From contig CAYWTM010000114.1 in the NCBI GenBank assembly GCA_964460185.1, forward strand, positions 1-10,947: a DNA stretch of 10,947 nt. The letters are read 5' to 3'. Source of the DNA: JAVJPJ01 sp040217295 (lineage in GTDB: Bacteria > Pseudomonadota > Alphaproteobacteria > Rhodobacterales > Rhodobacteraceae). Under the pieces are notes generated by a model that saw nothing but the letters and a program-made list of their open reading frames with translations, was not told the origin of the DNA and ran no database searches. Positions 1 through 6,502 of this stretch are shown here, piece after piece. Each line of letters begins with the position of its first letter. Within the stretch, counting starts at the first letter, position 1. A program made the translations under genes and the position numbers.

Positions 1-1
1 C

Positions 2-55
2 CGCGAAGGCGGCCGCACCGTCGGCGCAGGCGTCGTGTCGAAAATCATCGAGTAA
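2..55 (+). CDS. tuf: Elongation factor Tu, C-terminal end (partial)
   Basis: Only the last 17 codons and the TAA stop are inside the window; the gene enters from the left edge. The translation REGGRTVGAGVVSKIIE matches the highly conserved C-terminus of bacterial EF-Tu (domain III end, R-x-GGRTVGAGVV). EF-Tu is the GTPase that delivers aminoacyl-tRNA to the ribosome. A tuf gene upstream of tRNA-Trp, secE and nusG is the usual order in many Proteobacteria, which supports the call; here four unrelated genes lie between tuf and the tRNA. A strong terminator follows 49 bases after the stop. The identification is secure despite the short fragment; which tuf copy it is cannot be told. Confidence 0.92.
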   Translation, partial: REGGRTVGAGVVSKIIE

Positions 56-103
56 CGGCAGCGTGCCGCCGCGTCGCCGGTAGCGCGCGGGCCACTCATC
101 AAG

Positions 104-134
104 AAGGGCCGTCCCGTTCGGGGCGGCCCTTTCT
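104..134 (+). terminator. Rho-independent terminator of tuf
   Basis: A hairpin with left arm about 104-115 (AAGGGCCGTCCC), loop GTTC and right arm 120-131 (GGGGCGGCCCTT). There is one G-U pair in a 12-bp stem, and the 3' arm runs into TTTCT. It lies directly after the tuf stop and before zntB, so tuf transcription probably ends here. Confidence 0.88.
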
Positions 135-205
135 GATTCCGCTCTGGCCCTTTTCGGTCAGGCCCTGCACACTTGTCCAAAGGTGCCAAAAGGATCCTTT
201 GGACC

Positions 206-1171
206 ATGGAAGATTTCATAACGCACGCGTTTGCCCTGCACCCCGGACGCCAGATCGACACGTCTGATGCGCTTGCCGCTCTTCTCGAGGCACCGGAACC
301 GGCCTGGGTTCACTTGCAGGCCGACGCCGAGGGCACGCATGAGTGGATGGACACGACGCTGTCGTATTTGCCCGGCGTCGTGCACGACGCTCTTCTGGCG
401 CAATCGACACGACCCCGCGTGGCGCGGTTCGGCGATGGTGTCTTGCTGATCTTGCGCGGTCTGAACACCAATCCGGGCGCCGAACCCGAGGACATGGTGT
501 CGCTCAGGATGTGGGTGGAGCCGTCGCGTATCGTCACCCTTTCCCTCAGGGAACTGGCGACGATCCGAGATCTTGCGGCTGCGATCCAGAGCGGTGAGGG
601 CCCCGCCGACGCCGGAACACTTTTGGCTTTCGTGGCTGATCTTCTGACCTTTCGATTGACCGATTATGTCGATGCCATCGACGTGGAAGGCGATGCGCTG
701 GAAAAGGCCATCCTTGAAAATCCGACGCCGGATTTGCGCCCCCGCGTCAACGACCTGCGCGGCGAAGTCGTTGACTTGCGGCAGTTCCTGATGCCGCAAC
801 GCGATACCCTTTCGCGCCTGGCGACGATGGACCTGCCGTTCCTGACCGATGAGACGCGGCGCCGCCTGTCCGAGGCGCAAGAGGCCGCGCAACGGGCGCT
901 GGATGTATCGGAAAGCCTGCGCGAGCGCCTGATCGTTCTGCGCGATGAATTGACCGATACGCTGAACGAACGGCTGAACAACAGCCTCTACCGCCTGTCG
1001 GTCATCTCGATGGTGTTTTTGCCGCTTGGGGTTCTGACAGGGCTGATGGGTATCAATCTCGCCGGAATGCCGGGGGCGGATTGGACCCCCGCCTTCTGGG
1101 TGTTCACGGCATGTCTTTTAGGTATCACGGTCGTCTTGCTGATCATCCTGCGCGTCTCGCGGTGGCTTTGA
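206..1171 (+). CDS. zntB: ZntB/CorA-family divalent metal transporter
   Basis: The product is 321 residues, close to the length of E. coli ZntB. It is an inner-membrane 2-TM metal channel/transporter of the CorA superfamily. A large cytoplasmic N-terminal domain contains QSTRPRVARFGDGVLLILRG (about 66-85) and a long helical stretch (about 160-260) including LMPQRDTLSRLA. Two membrane segments follow at about 263-281 and 296-316, ending in a basic tail (RVSRWL). The CorA signature GMN at the end of TM1 is GIN here (282-284, GLMGINLAGMPG), as in ZntB-type members that carry GVN or GIN. ZntB has been linked to zinc transport in enterobacteria; the substrate here is inferred. The ATG at 206 is chosen because AGGA lies 11 bases upstream. 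An in-frame TTG at 173 would add 11 residues but has a weaker ribosome site. The gene is convergent with the next one. Confidence 0.85.
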   Translation: MEDFITHAFALHPGRQIDTSDALAALLEAPEPAWVHLQADAEGTHEWMDTTLSYLPGVVHDALLAQSTRPRVARFGDGVLLILRGLNTNPGAEPEDMVSLRMWVEPSRIVTLSLRELATIRDLAAAIQSGEGPADAGTLLAFVADLLTFRLTDYVDAIDVEGDALEKAILENPTPDLRPRVNDLRGEVVDLRQFLMPQRDTLSRLATMDLPFLTDETRRRLSEAQEAAQRALDVSESLRERLIVLRDELTDTLNERLNNSLYRLSVISMVFLPLGVLTGLMGINLAGMPGADWTPAFWVFTACLLGITVVLLIILRVSRWL

Positions 1172-1183
1172 CCGGCGGGGGTG

Positions 1184-1429
1184 TCAGGGCCGCTCGCGGT
1201 CATGGGCATGTGCGATGGCCGCCTGTATCCTGTCGCTAAAGGTGGCGGGTTTCAGCACAACCTTTCCGTCATGGGCGGAATGGATCTGGTGGGCATGCAC
1301 GTCGATGTCGCCGAAGGCTTCGATATAGACAACCAGGTGACCTTTGTGCACGGCCCTGACCGCGCCGATGCCGACCGTTCCTTCGCTGGCGAAGACTTCC
1401 CAGTCGGGCTCTATTTCAGCTAGTGACAT
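1184..1429 (-). CDS. Short conserved-type protein of unknown function (81 aa)
   Basis: This is a compact 81-residue soluble protein. Its start is well supported: an ATG preceded by a perfect AAGGAGG ribosome site (plus-strand 1439-1445) at 9 bases. The sequence has a beta-rich core: EVFASEGTVGIGAVRAV (about 11-27), then HLVVYIEAFGDIDVHAHQI (31-49), then DGKVVLKP (54-61). It ends in a His-rich amphipathic segment (AAIAHAHDRE, 70-79). The alternation of short strands with a G-x-V/I-G turn resembles small PRC-barrel-like or DUF2171-type domains, but I do not recognise it with certainty. There is no signal peptide or membrane segment. It is convergent with zntB (12-base gap) and divergent from gnd (273-base gap). 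Function unknown. Confidence 0.72.
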   Translation of the reverse strand: MSLAEIEPDWEVFASEGTVGIGAVRAVHKGHLVVYIEAFGDIDVHAHQIHSAHDGKVVLKPATFSDRIQAAIAHAHDRERP

Positions 1430-1702
1430 GGGGTCGTTCCTCCTTGGATTTTGATGGTCAAATGCTTGGCCAATGTGAACCCCGGGTCAAACCGGCCATG
1501 GTCGGGTTCCCTTTTTCGGCTTGGACCGGTTACCCGTGCAACTGCTGATGTTTGACACGCACACGCGCGTCCTGAGCGTCGGCATTCGGATCCCGTCGTA
1601 GCGGGACCGCTGGCCGCCAGGGTGGCCGGCCGGTTCTGGACCTTGGAGCGCATCACTCCTATCTCCAATGCAGCACAGCGGCGCAGTCGGGGGGGACATG
1701 CC

Positions 1703-3106
1703 ATGACCGAGACAGCTCAGATCGGCCTGATCGGCCTTGGAACCATGGGCGCGAACCTTGCACTCAACATGGCCGAGAACGGACACGCGATTGCGGTGTT
1801 CAACCGCACCGCGTCGCGGACCCGTGATTTCGTGGCCGGCGCTGGAGAGCTTTCGAAAAAGCTGATCCCGACAGACAGTCTTGAGGGGTTCGTCGCGGCC
1901 CTGGGCAAGCCCCGCCGGATTGTCCTGATGGTGCCTGCGGGCAGACCTGTCGACGATCAGATCGCGGCCCTCCGCCCGTTGCTGGAGGCCGGTGACATCA
2001 TCGTGGATGCCGGCAATTCGGACTGGCAAGATACCGGGCGTCGCGAACGTGATCTGGGTGATATCCACTTCCTCGGGCTGGGTGTTTCCGGTGGGGCCGA
2101 CGGTGCGCGCCATGGTCCCTCGATGATGGCGGGCGGCACGGCGGAGGCCTATGGCGCGATGGAAGAGGTGCTGACTGATATCGCCGCGATGCACGGCGAC
2201 AGCCCCTGCGTCGCCCATCTTGGCCCAGAGGGCGCCGGGCATTACGTCAAGATGGTCCATAACGGCATCGAATACGCCGACATGCAGATGATCGCGGAAA
2301 TCTACGGGTTGATGCGGGACGGCGCAGGGCAGGGCGCGCAGCCAATCTCTGATGTGTTCGCAGCGTGGAACGCGGGCCCGCTGCAATCCTACCTGATCGA
2401 GATCACGGCAGCCGTGGCGCGGGCAAACGACCCTGAAACCGGCACGCCCATGCTGGATCTGATCATGGACCGCGCCGGACAGAAGGGCACCGGACGCTGG
2501 ACTGTGGTTGACGCGCAAACCCGCGCCGCGCCGCTTCCTGCGGTCGAGGCGGCGGTCACCGCCCGCGTCCTGTCCGGAGAGACCCAAGCCCGCGCACAGG
2601 GGCAGGCGCTGTTCGGCAAGGCTGAAGGGGGCTTGCATCTGGCCAAGGCTGATCTGGAAAGCGCGCTGCTGGCCGGCAAGATACTGGCCTATAGCCAAGG
2701 TTTCGCGCTGCTTTCCAGGGCCAGCACCGAGGAAGGCTGGAACCTGCCGTTGCCGCGCATTGCAGAGATCTGGCGCGCGGGTTGCATCATCCGGTCGGCG
2801 ATGCTTGACGATATGGCACGTGAACTTGCCGATGCGCCCGGCGGGTTGCTGGCCTTCGCGCCCGGTTTCGCCGACCTGCTGAAAACCCATGTGCCGGGCC
2901 TGCGCCGCACCGTGGCTGCATCCCTGTCTGCCGGTTTGCCCGTGCCGGCCCTGGCCGCGTCTCTGGGCTATTTCGACACCCTGCGGCAGGCGCGGGGGAC
3001 GGCCAACATGATCCAGGCGCAACGCGACTATTTCGGCGCCCACGGGTTCGAGCGTGTGGACCGCCCCGGTCAATCCGACCTGCACGGACCATGGGGCGCT
3101 GACTGA
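1703..3106 (+). CDS. gnd: 6-phosphogluconate dehydrogenase, decarboxylating (NADP-dependent type)
   Basis: The product is 467 residues, the normal length for the family. It oxidises and decarboxylates 6-phosphogluconate to ribulose 5-phosphate in the cytosolic pentose phosphate pathway, normally giving NADPH. The N-terminal Rossmann fold shows GLGTMG (11-16) and NRT (34-36), the latter of the NADP-preferring type. The family signature VSGGADGARHGPS is at 128-140. The catalytic residues are present: K183 in HYVKMVHNGIEYAD, followed by H186, N187 and E190. The C-terminal helical domain holds GTGRWT (GTGKWT in many relatives), WRAGCIIRS and the QRDYFGAH tail that completes the neighbouring subunit's active site in the dimer. 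The ATG at 1703 is preceded by a G-rich GGGGGGA; an upstream GTG at 1622 would add 27 residues that do not look like the family. It does not appear to be in an operon with neighbours. Confidence 0.96.
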   Translation: MTETAQIGLIGLGTMGANLALNMAENGHAIAVFNRTASRTRDFVAGAGELSKKLIPTDSLEGFVAALGKPRRIVLMVPAGRPVDDQIAALRPLLEAGDIIVDAGNSDWQDTGRRERDLGDIHFLGLGVSGGADGARHGPSMMAGGTAEAYGAMEEVLTDIAAMHGDSPCVAHLGPEGAGHYVKMVHNGIEYADMQMIAEIYGLMRDGAGQGAQPISDVFAAWNAGPLQSYLIEITAAVARANDPETGTPMLDLIMDRAGQKGTGRWTVVDAQTRAAPLPAVEAAVTARVLSGETQARAQGQALFGKAEGGLHLAKADLESALLAGKILAYSQGFALLSRASTEEGWNLPLPRIAEIWRAGCIIRSAMLDDMARELADAPGGLLAFAPGFADLLKTHVPGLRRTVAASLSAGLPVPALAASLGYFDTLRQARGTANMIQAQRDYFGAHGFERVDRPGQSDLHGPWGAD

Positions 3107-3140
3107 ACCCGGTAGGGGCCGAACCGCCTTGCAGGCAAGG

Positions 3141-3413
3141 CTAGTGGGTCAACCCCTCGCGCCGGAAGATCGCGATGATATCCTGCCGCTGCCGTGTGAA
3201 GGGCGCCACGTCATCGGGCGGTGAGGTCAGGAGCAGGAACAGTCGCGTCAGCCCGTTACAAGACAGATCCGCCGGGTCCAGGTCGCGCCCGACATGGGGC
3301 ATCTGCAATTCAACGGTTGCCAGCAATTGAGACGAGCAGCCGTCCTGGTGTGACGTGGCAGACGCCGGGGCCGCTGCAAGGGCGAGCGTCAGGACAAGCA
3401 ATGAACGATACAC
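3141..3413 (-). CDS. Small predicted exported protein (90 aa), unknown function
   Basis: This is a 90-residue protein with a clear Sec signal peptide: MYRS, then a hydrophobic run LLVLTLALAAAP, then ASA, with probable cleavage after residue 19. The mature part is about 71 residues with two cysteines (C26 and C52) that could form a disulphide in the periplasm. The sequence between them (QLLATVELQMPHVGRDLDPADLSC in outline) and the C-terminal RQRQDIIAIFRREGL do not match a family I recognise. The start is GTG; AGGAG on the minus strand (plus 3421-3425) sits 7 bases upstream, which supports both the start and real expression. It is convergent with gnd (34-base gap) and lies upstream of and opposite to tRNA-Trp. 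Probably a periplasmic protein; function unknown. Confidence 0.7.
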   Translation of the reverse strand: MYRSLLVLTLALAAAPASATSHQDGCSSQLLATVELQMPHVGRDLDPADLSCNGLTRLFLLLTSPPDDVAPFTRQRQDIIAIFRREGLTH

Positions 3414-3499
3414 TTGGTCTCTCCTATGGTTCCAACACTAGGTAGGAATGGCAAATCCGTTTTGCACCTGCCGGCAAATCGAAACCACGTTCTGACGTC

Positions 3500-3528
3500 T
3501 GGACAAGGGCGTGAATTGGCCCTATCCC
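3500..3528 (+). promoter_or_regulatory. Candidate promoter of tRNA-Trp
   Basis: TGGACA (3500-3505; 5 of 6 matches to TTGACA) is separated by 17 bases from TATCCC (3523-3528). Initiation would fall about 3535, just ahead of the tRNA at 3541. The spacing and position are good; the -10 is GC-rich, as is common in this group. Motif inspection only. Confidence 0.4.
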
Positions 3529-3540
3529 GCATCACGGCCT

Positions 3541-3616
3541 AGGGGTGTAGCTCAGTTGGTAGAGCATCGGATTCCAAATCCGACGGTCGGGGGTTCGAGT
3601 CCCTCCGCCCCTGCCA
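3541..3616 (+). tRNA. trnW: tRNA-Trp (anticodon CCA)
   Basis: A complete 76-base cloverleaf. The acceptor stem is AGGGGTG with CGCCCCT, followed by G and an encoded CCA end. The D arm is GCTC-AGTTGGTAGA-GAGC-like, the anticodon stem is TCGGA/TCCGA around TTCCAAA (anticodon CCA), and the T arm is GGGGGTTCGAGTCCCTC. It decodes UGG as tryptophan. Position just upstream of secE-nusG is conserved in many Proteobacteria. No terminator is seen after it, so co-transcription with secE is possible. Confidence 0.97.
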
Positions 3617-3719
3617 AGGCCGTCTTTCCAATGAATGAAACGTACAACACCCGCATGCTGCGCGCCGTTTCATGGCGCGCTATGATCTGCCCGGTGCCGC
3701 GCGCGCGATGAGGTGTCGC

Positions 3720-3748
3720 TTGCACCAGCCGCGCACGATGCGTATATG
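3720..3748 (+). promoter_or_regulatory. Candidate promoter of secE
   Basis: TTGCAC (3720-3725), a 17-base spacer and TATATG (3743-3748) give a plausible sigma-70 promoter. It would start transcription near 3755, about 23 bases before secE. The -35 matches only TTG of the consensus; the -10 matches TATA. This would be in addition to read-through from tRNA-Trp. Confidence 0.38.
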
Positions 3749-3777
3749 CCACCTGATCCGAGACAGGGAAATGATCG

Positions 3778-3969
3778 ATGACCAACCCGTTCCAGTTCAT
3801 GCAGCAGACCCGTGCCGAGGTTGGCAAGGTTGTCTGGCCCACCCGGCGCGAGGTGCTGGTCACCACGGCAATGGTTTTCGCAATGGCTGTCGTGTTTGCC
3901 ATCTTCTTTTTCGGGGTGGACTGGCTGATCCGCAGCGGTCTGGAGTTGTTGCTGAACAGCTTTGGCTGA
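3778..3969 (+). CDS. secE: Preprotein translocase subunit SecE
   Basis: A 63-residue single-pass SecE of the short alphaproteobacterial type. SecE clamps SecY in the inner-membrane SecYEG channel that exports unfolded proteins. The conserved amphipathic region RAEVGKVVWPTRREVL (about 12-27) matches the family motif K-V-x-W-P-[ST]-R-x-E. One transmembrane helix follows at about 27-50 (VTTAMVFAMAVVFAIFFFGVDWL). AGGGA about 9 bases upstream serves as ribosome site; a second ATG at 3771 is out of frame. It is followed by nusG after 185 bases, the classical secE-nusG pair, but with a terminator-like hairpin between them. Confidence 0.95.
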   Translation: MTNPFQFMQQTRAEVGKVVWPTRREVLVTTAMVFAMAVVFAIFFFGVDWLIRSGLELLLNSFG

Positions 3970-4038
3970 AACCGGCCGCTTGCCCTTGATTTTCCGGGGG
4001 CGGGGCGGTATCCGGCAGACCGATTTCCCGAAATGATG

Positions 4039-4074
4039 GCGTGCATCGAATCGTGATGCACGCTGTTCTTTTTT
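4039..4074 (+). terminator. Terminator or attenuator hairpin between secE and nusG
   Basis: A perfect 9-bp stem GCGTGCATC (4039-4047) / GATGCACGC (4055-4063) with a 7-base loop is followed by TGTTCTTTTTT. It fits a Rho-independent terminator. Its position inside the usual secE-nusG operon suggests attenuation, or a separate promoter for nusG downstream. Confidence 0.72.
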
Positions 4075-4154
4075 CGGGCGGCCCGCTTCGGGGTCATGGA
4101 ATAGAAACGACTAGACGCCTTGCGGATCAAGCAGGCGGAGGGAACGGAACCAAG

Positions 4155-4688
4155 ATGGCGAAACGGTGGTATTCGGTCAGCGTGTTGTCGAATTTCGAAA
4201 AACGCATTGCCGAACAGATCAGAACGGCCGTGGCTGAAAAAGGCCTCGAGGACGAGATCGAAGAAGTTCTGGTCCCTGAAGAGGACGTGATCGAAATTCG
4301 CCGTGGCAAGAAGGTCACCGTGCCACGCCGCTTCATGCCCGGTTATGTGCTGGTGCGGATGGAACTGACCGACAGCGCGTATCACGCGATCAACTCGATC
4401 CCGCGCGTCACCGGGTTTCTGGGCCCGCAAGGCCGCCCGATGCCGATGCGCGATGAAGAGGTGAATTCGATCCTCAACCGCGTCGAAGAGGGTGAGGCCG
4501 CGCCACGGTCCACGATCACCTTCGAGATTGGTGAAAAGGTCAAGGTCAACGATGGTCCGTTCGAGGATTTCGACGGCATGGTCGAAGATGTCGACGAAGA
4601 CAATCAACGCCTGAAGGTGACGGTGTCGATTTTCGGCCGCGCGACCCCGGTGGAGCTGGAGTTCACCCAGGTTTCCAAACAGATGTGA
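4155..4688 (+). CDS. nusG: Transcription termination/antitermination protein NusG
   Basis: The product is 177 residues, the usual bacterial length. NusG binds RNA polymerase (beta' clamp helices and beta gate loop), suppresses pausing, and links polymerase to Rho or to the ribosomal protein S10. The NGN domain starts at WYSVSVLSNFEKRIAEQI (5-22) and includes RRFMPGYVLVRMEL (58-71) and VTGFLG (85-90). The C-terminal KOW domain carries FEIGEKVKVNDGPFEDFDG (123-141) and ends with PVELEFTQVSK. The ATG at 4155 gives the standard MAKRWYSV start, with GGAGGGAA upstream; the frame stays open back to 4041, but that extension is not part of the family. A strong terminator lies about 30 bases after the stop, so transcription probably ends before rplK. 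Confidence 0.97.
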   Translation: MAKRWYSVSVLSNFEKRIAEQIRTAVAEKGLEDEIEEVLVPEEDVIEIRRGKKVTVPRRFMPGYVLVRMELTDSAYHAINSIPRVTGFLGPQGRPMPMRDEEVNSILNRVEEGEAAPRSTITFEIGEKVKVNDGPFEDFDGMVEDVDEDNQRLKVTVSIFGRATPVELEFTQVSKQM

Positions 4689-4719
4689 CACCTGCCTCGC
4701 GCAGGATTGCCCACTTCTC

Positions 4720-4757
4720 AAGACCCGCCTGGCGATCCTTCGCTGGCGGGTCTTTTT
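4720..4757 (+). terminator. Rho-independent terminator after nusG
   Basis: A 10-bp stem AAGACCCGCC (4720-4729) / GGCGGGTCTT (4745-4754) with a small inner GCG/CGC helix is followed by a T-rich tract (TTTTTGGTTTTTTGG). It separates the secE-nusG unit from rplKA. Confidence 0.92.
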
Positions 4758-5010
4758 GGTTTTTTGGCTGACGTCTCCTGCGCGATGTGTTGGGTGCCTG
4801 GGATCCGGGCAGAGTGGCTGGGAATTGCCTGCGGCCGCGGGACAAAGGGAAGCCCGCGCGGACCCTGAGCGACATGGCGGGGCGATACCCATCTTGTGGG
4901 TGGCCCGGCATCGTGACCATGGCCTCGCCAGTTGATTTCAACGTTGCAAACCCCTTGCATTGATCCAGACCCCATAGTAACCGAGCGCCTTGTCGCGAAA
5001 GCGGCAGTTC
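4758..5010. other. Non-coding stretch upstream of the rplK leader
   Basis: Together with the leader it forms a gap of about 350 bases without a gene between nusG and rplK. I see no credible ORF. It contains a 5-bp hairpin ACCCA/TGGGT (4887-4901) that can be extended by GGGC/GCCC (4880-4883 and 4903-4906) across a small internal loop, without a T-tract. It also has spaced TTGATT, TTGCAA and TTGCAT hexamers at 4932-4960, probably part of the rplKA promoter region. Confidence 0.5.
4955..4983 (+). promoter_or_regulatory. Possible rplKA promoter
   Basis: TTGCAT (4955-4960), a 17-base spacer and TAACCG (4978-4983) would place the start about 4990, just ahead of the leader hairpin at 5011. The -10 match is weak. 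A promoter must lie between the nusG terminator and the leader if rplKA has its own transcript; this is the best-placed candidate. Confidence 0.25.
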
Positions 5011-5051
5011 TGTGGGAGGCGAGGGCAACGCGTTGTCCGGACCGGACCACA
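5011..5051 (+). promoter_or_regulatory. rplK leader RNA, probable ribosomal protein L1 binding site
   Basis: The outer stem TGTGG (5011-5015) / CCACA (5047-5051) encloses an asymmetric internal loop with a GG/CC contact (5018-5019 with 5042-5043). An inner stem GGGCAA/TTGTCC (5023-5028 and 5033-5038) is closed by a CGCG loop. In E. coli, L1 represses the rplK-rplA mRNA by binding a leader that mimics its 23S rRNA site (two helices flanking a GA-rich asymmetric loop). The position 55 bases ahead of rplK and the architecture fit this; the L1 assignment is inferred. Confidence 0.58.
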
Positions 5052-5106
5052 TCAACCAGATCCCGAGGGTCGCGTCCCGAAGGAGTTGAGAGAAGGAGAG
5101 GCCACT

Positions 5107-5559
5107 ATGGCCAAGAAACTTGCTGGCACCATGAAGCTGCAGATCAAGGCGGGCCAAGCCAACCCGTCCCCGCCCGTGGGCCCCGCCCTCGGTCAGCGCG
5201 GCATCAACATCATGGAATTCTGCAAGGCGTTCAACGCCAAGACGCAGGACATGGAACAGGGTGCACCCTGTCCGACCGTGATCACCTATTACACCGACAA
5301 GTCGTTCTCGATGGAGATCAAGACGCCGCCGGCGTCGTTCTACCTCAAGAAAGCGGCTGGCCTTAAGAACCAGGGCAAGCGCAACCGTCCGCGCGGGGCC
5401 GAAAAGCCCGGTCGTGAGACCATCGCAACGATCACGCCCGCGCAGCTGCGCGAAATCGCCGAGGCCAAGATGCAAGACCTCAGTGCGAACGACGTGGAAG
5501 CGGCAATGCAGATCATCCTTGGCTCGGCCAAGTCGATGGGCATCGAGGTGAAGGGGTAA
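5107..5559 (+). CDS. rplK: 50S ribosomal protein L11
   Basis: The product is 150 residues. L11 binds the GTPase-associated centre of 23S rRNA at the base of the L10/L12 stalk and takes part in factor-dependent GTP hydrolysis and in stringent RelA activation. The N-terminal domain shows KLQIKAGQANPSPPVGPALG (10-29), with the proline-rich helix near thiostrepton's site. The C-terminal rRNA-binding domain shows SFYLKKAAG (77-85) and ends with AAMQIILGSAKSMGIEVKG. It is several residues longer than the common 141-144 because of a basic insert around 86-103 (LKNQGKRNRPRGAEKPGR). AAGGAG lies 8 bases before the ATG. Five bases separate its stop from rplA, so the two are one operon. Confidence 0.97.
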   Translation: MAKKLAGTMKLQIKAGQANPSPPVGPALGQRGINIMEFCKAFNAKTQDMEQGAPCPTVITYYTDKSFSMEIKTPPASFYLKKAAGLKNQGKRNRPRGAEKPGRETIATITPAQLREIAEAKMQDLSANDVEAAMQIILGSAKSMGIEVKG

Positions 5560-5564
5560 TTACC

Positions 5565-6262
5565 ATGGGTAAAATTGGAAAGCGCTTCACCGCGGCCCGC
5601 GCGGCATTCGAAGGCAAGGAAGAGATCACCGTCGAAGACGCGGTGGCGCTGGTGAAAGCCAATGCCAGGCGAAGTTCGATGAATCGATCGAGATCGCGAT
5701 GAACCTGGGTGTCGACCCGCGTCACGCCGACCAGATGGTCCGCGGCACGGTGAACCTGCCCAACGGCACTGGCAAAACGGTCCGCGTCGCGGTGTTTGCC
5801 CGCGGCCCCAAGGCCGACGAGGCAACCGCAGCCGGTGCCGATATCGTGGGCGCCGAAGACCTGATGGAAACCATCCAGGGCGGCACCATCGATTTCGATC
5901 GCTGCATCGCCACCCCGGACATGATGCCGATCGTCGGCCGGCTGGGTAAGGTTCTGGGCCCCCGCAACCTGATGCCGAACCCGAAGGTCGGCACGGTGAC
6001 CATGGACGTCAAAGAGGCCGTGGAAGCGGCAAAAGGCGGCCAGGTTCAGTTCAAGGCCGAGAAGGCTGGCGTTGTCCACGCCGGTGTCGGCAAGGCCTCG
6101 TTCGACGAAGCAAAGCTGGTGGAAAACATCCGTGCCTTCGTGGATGCGGTCAGCAAGGCCAAGCCGTCGGGCGCGAAGGGCACCTACCTCAAGCGCGTCT
6201 CGATCAGCTCCACCATGGGGCCGGGCGTCTCGATCAAGGTCGAAAGCGCGACCGGCAACTGA
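5565..6262 (+). pseudogene. rplA: 50S ribosomal protein L1, reading frame broken by an apparent 1-base deletion
   Basis: L1 binds 23S rRNA at the mobile L1 stalk near the E site and represses the L11-L1 mRNA. The ATG at 5565 (AAGGGG 8 bases upstream, 5 bases after rplK) opens MGKIGKRFTAARAAFEG and continues to VEDAVALVKANA. The frame then fails: it reads on as RRSSMNRSRSR and stops at 5700-5702. From 5672 the +2 frame continues the same protein (KFDESIEIAMNLGVDPRHADQ) through DRCIATPDMMPIVGRLGKVLG and LMPNPKVGTVT to the stop at 6260-6262. Between the two halves AGGCG (5667-5671) is one base short; restoring one base, for example ACGGCG, gives 232 residues, the family's normal length. Everything else is well conserved, so the gene is probably intact in the organism and this is a sequence error; a real mutation cannot be excluded. 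A shorter ORF beginning at ATG 5699 (187 aa) is the likely automatic call. Confidence 0.9.
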
Positions 6263-6288
6263 GCAAGTCGCAGATATGAGTTGAATTG

Positions 6289-6318
6289 GGGGCGCGCCTG
6301 TCGGCGCGCCCCTTTTCG
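6289..6318 (+). terminator. Rho-independent terminator after rplA
   Basis: A perfect 10-bp stem GGGGCGCGCC (6289-6298) / GGCGCGCCCC (6303-6312) with loop TGTC is followed by TTTTCGTTTT. It lies 27 bases after the rplA stop and closes the rplKA unit. Confidence 0.94.
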
Positions 6319-6502
6319 TTTTCGGGACTGGCCATCAAAAAGCCATTATTGAACACCGATTGGTCTGCAGTCGGCCCTATCAAACCCGCAGTCCGGCCTT
6401 AGTGAAATACGCGATTGATGTGCCAAATCGAACAGCCGACCCATTGATCAAGCGAGCAGTTCGAGGTGGCGCGTAACCCGAATTTCTGTGTGATGAACTG
6501 GT

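Noticed and set aside
173..205. TTG start giving an 11-residue longer ZntB
   Set aside because: Poor ribosome site and non-family-like residues; ATG at 206 has AGGA at a usable distance. Not fully excluded.
1552..1580. TTGACA upstream of gnd as a promoter
   Set aside because: A perfect -35 hexamer, but there is no acceptable -10 at 16-18 bases (AGCGTC).
1487..3085. Long minus-strand open frame (532 codons) across gnd
   Set aside because: It is exactly antisense to a well-conserved gene, has a low-complexity His/Arg/Gly-rich product and matches no family; an effect of GC-rich codon use.
3127..3140. CCTTG/CAAGG hairpin between gnd and the exported-protein gene as a bidirectional terminator
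   Set aside because: Only 5 bp with a 4-base loop and no T-tract on either strand.
3552..4892. Minus-strand open frame over tRNA-Trp, secE and nusG
   Set aside because: Runs antisense through a tRNA and two conserved genes.
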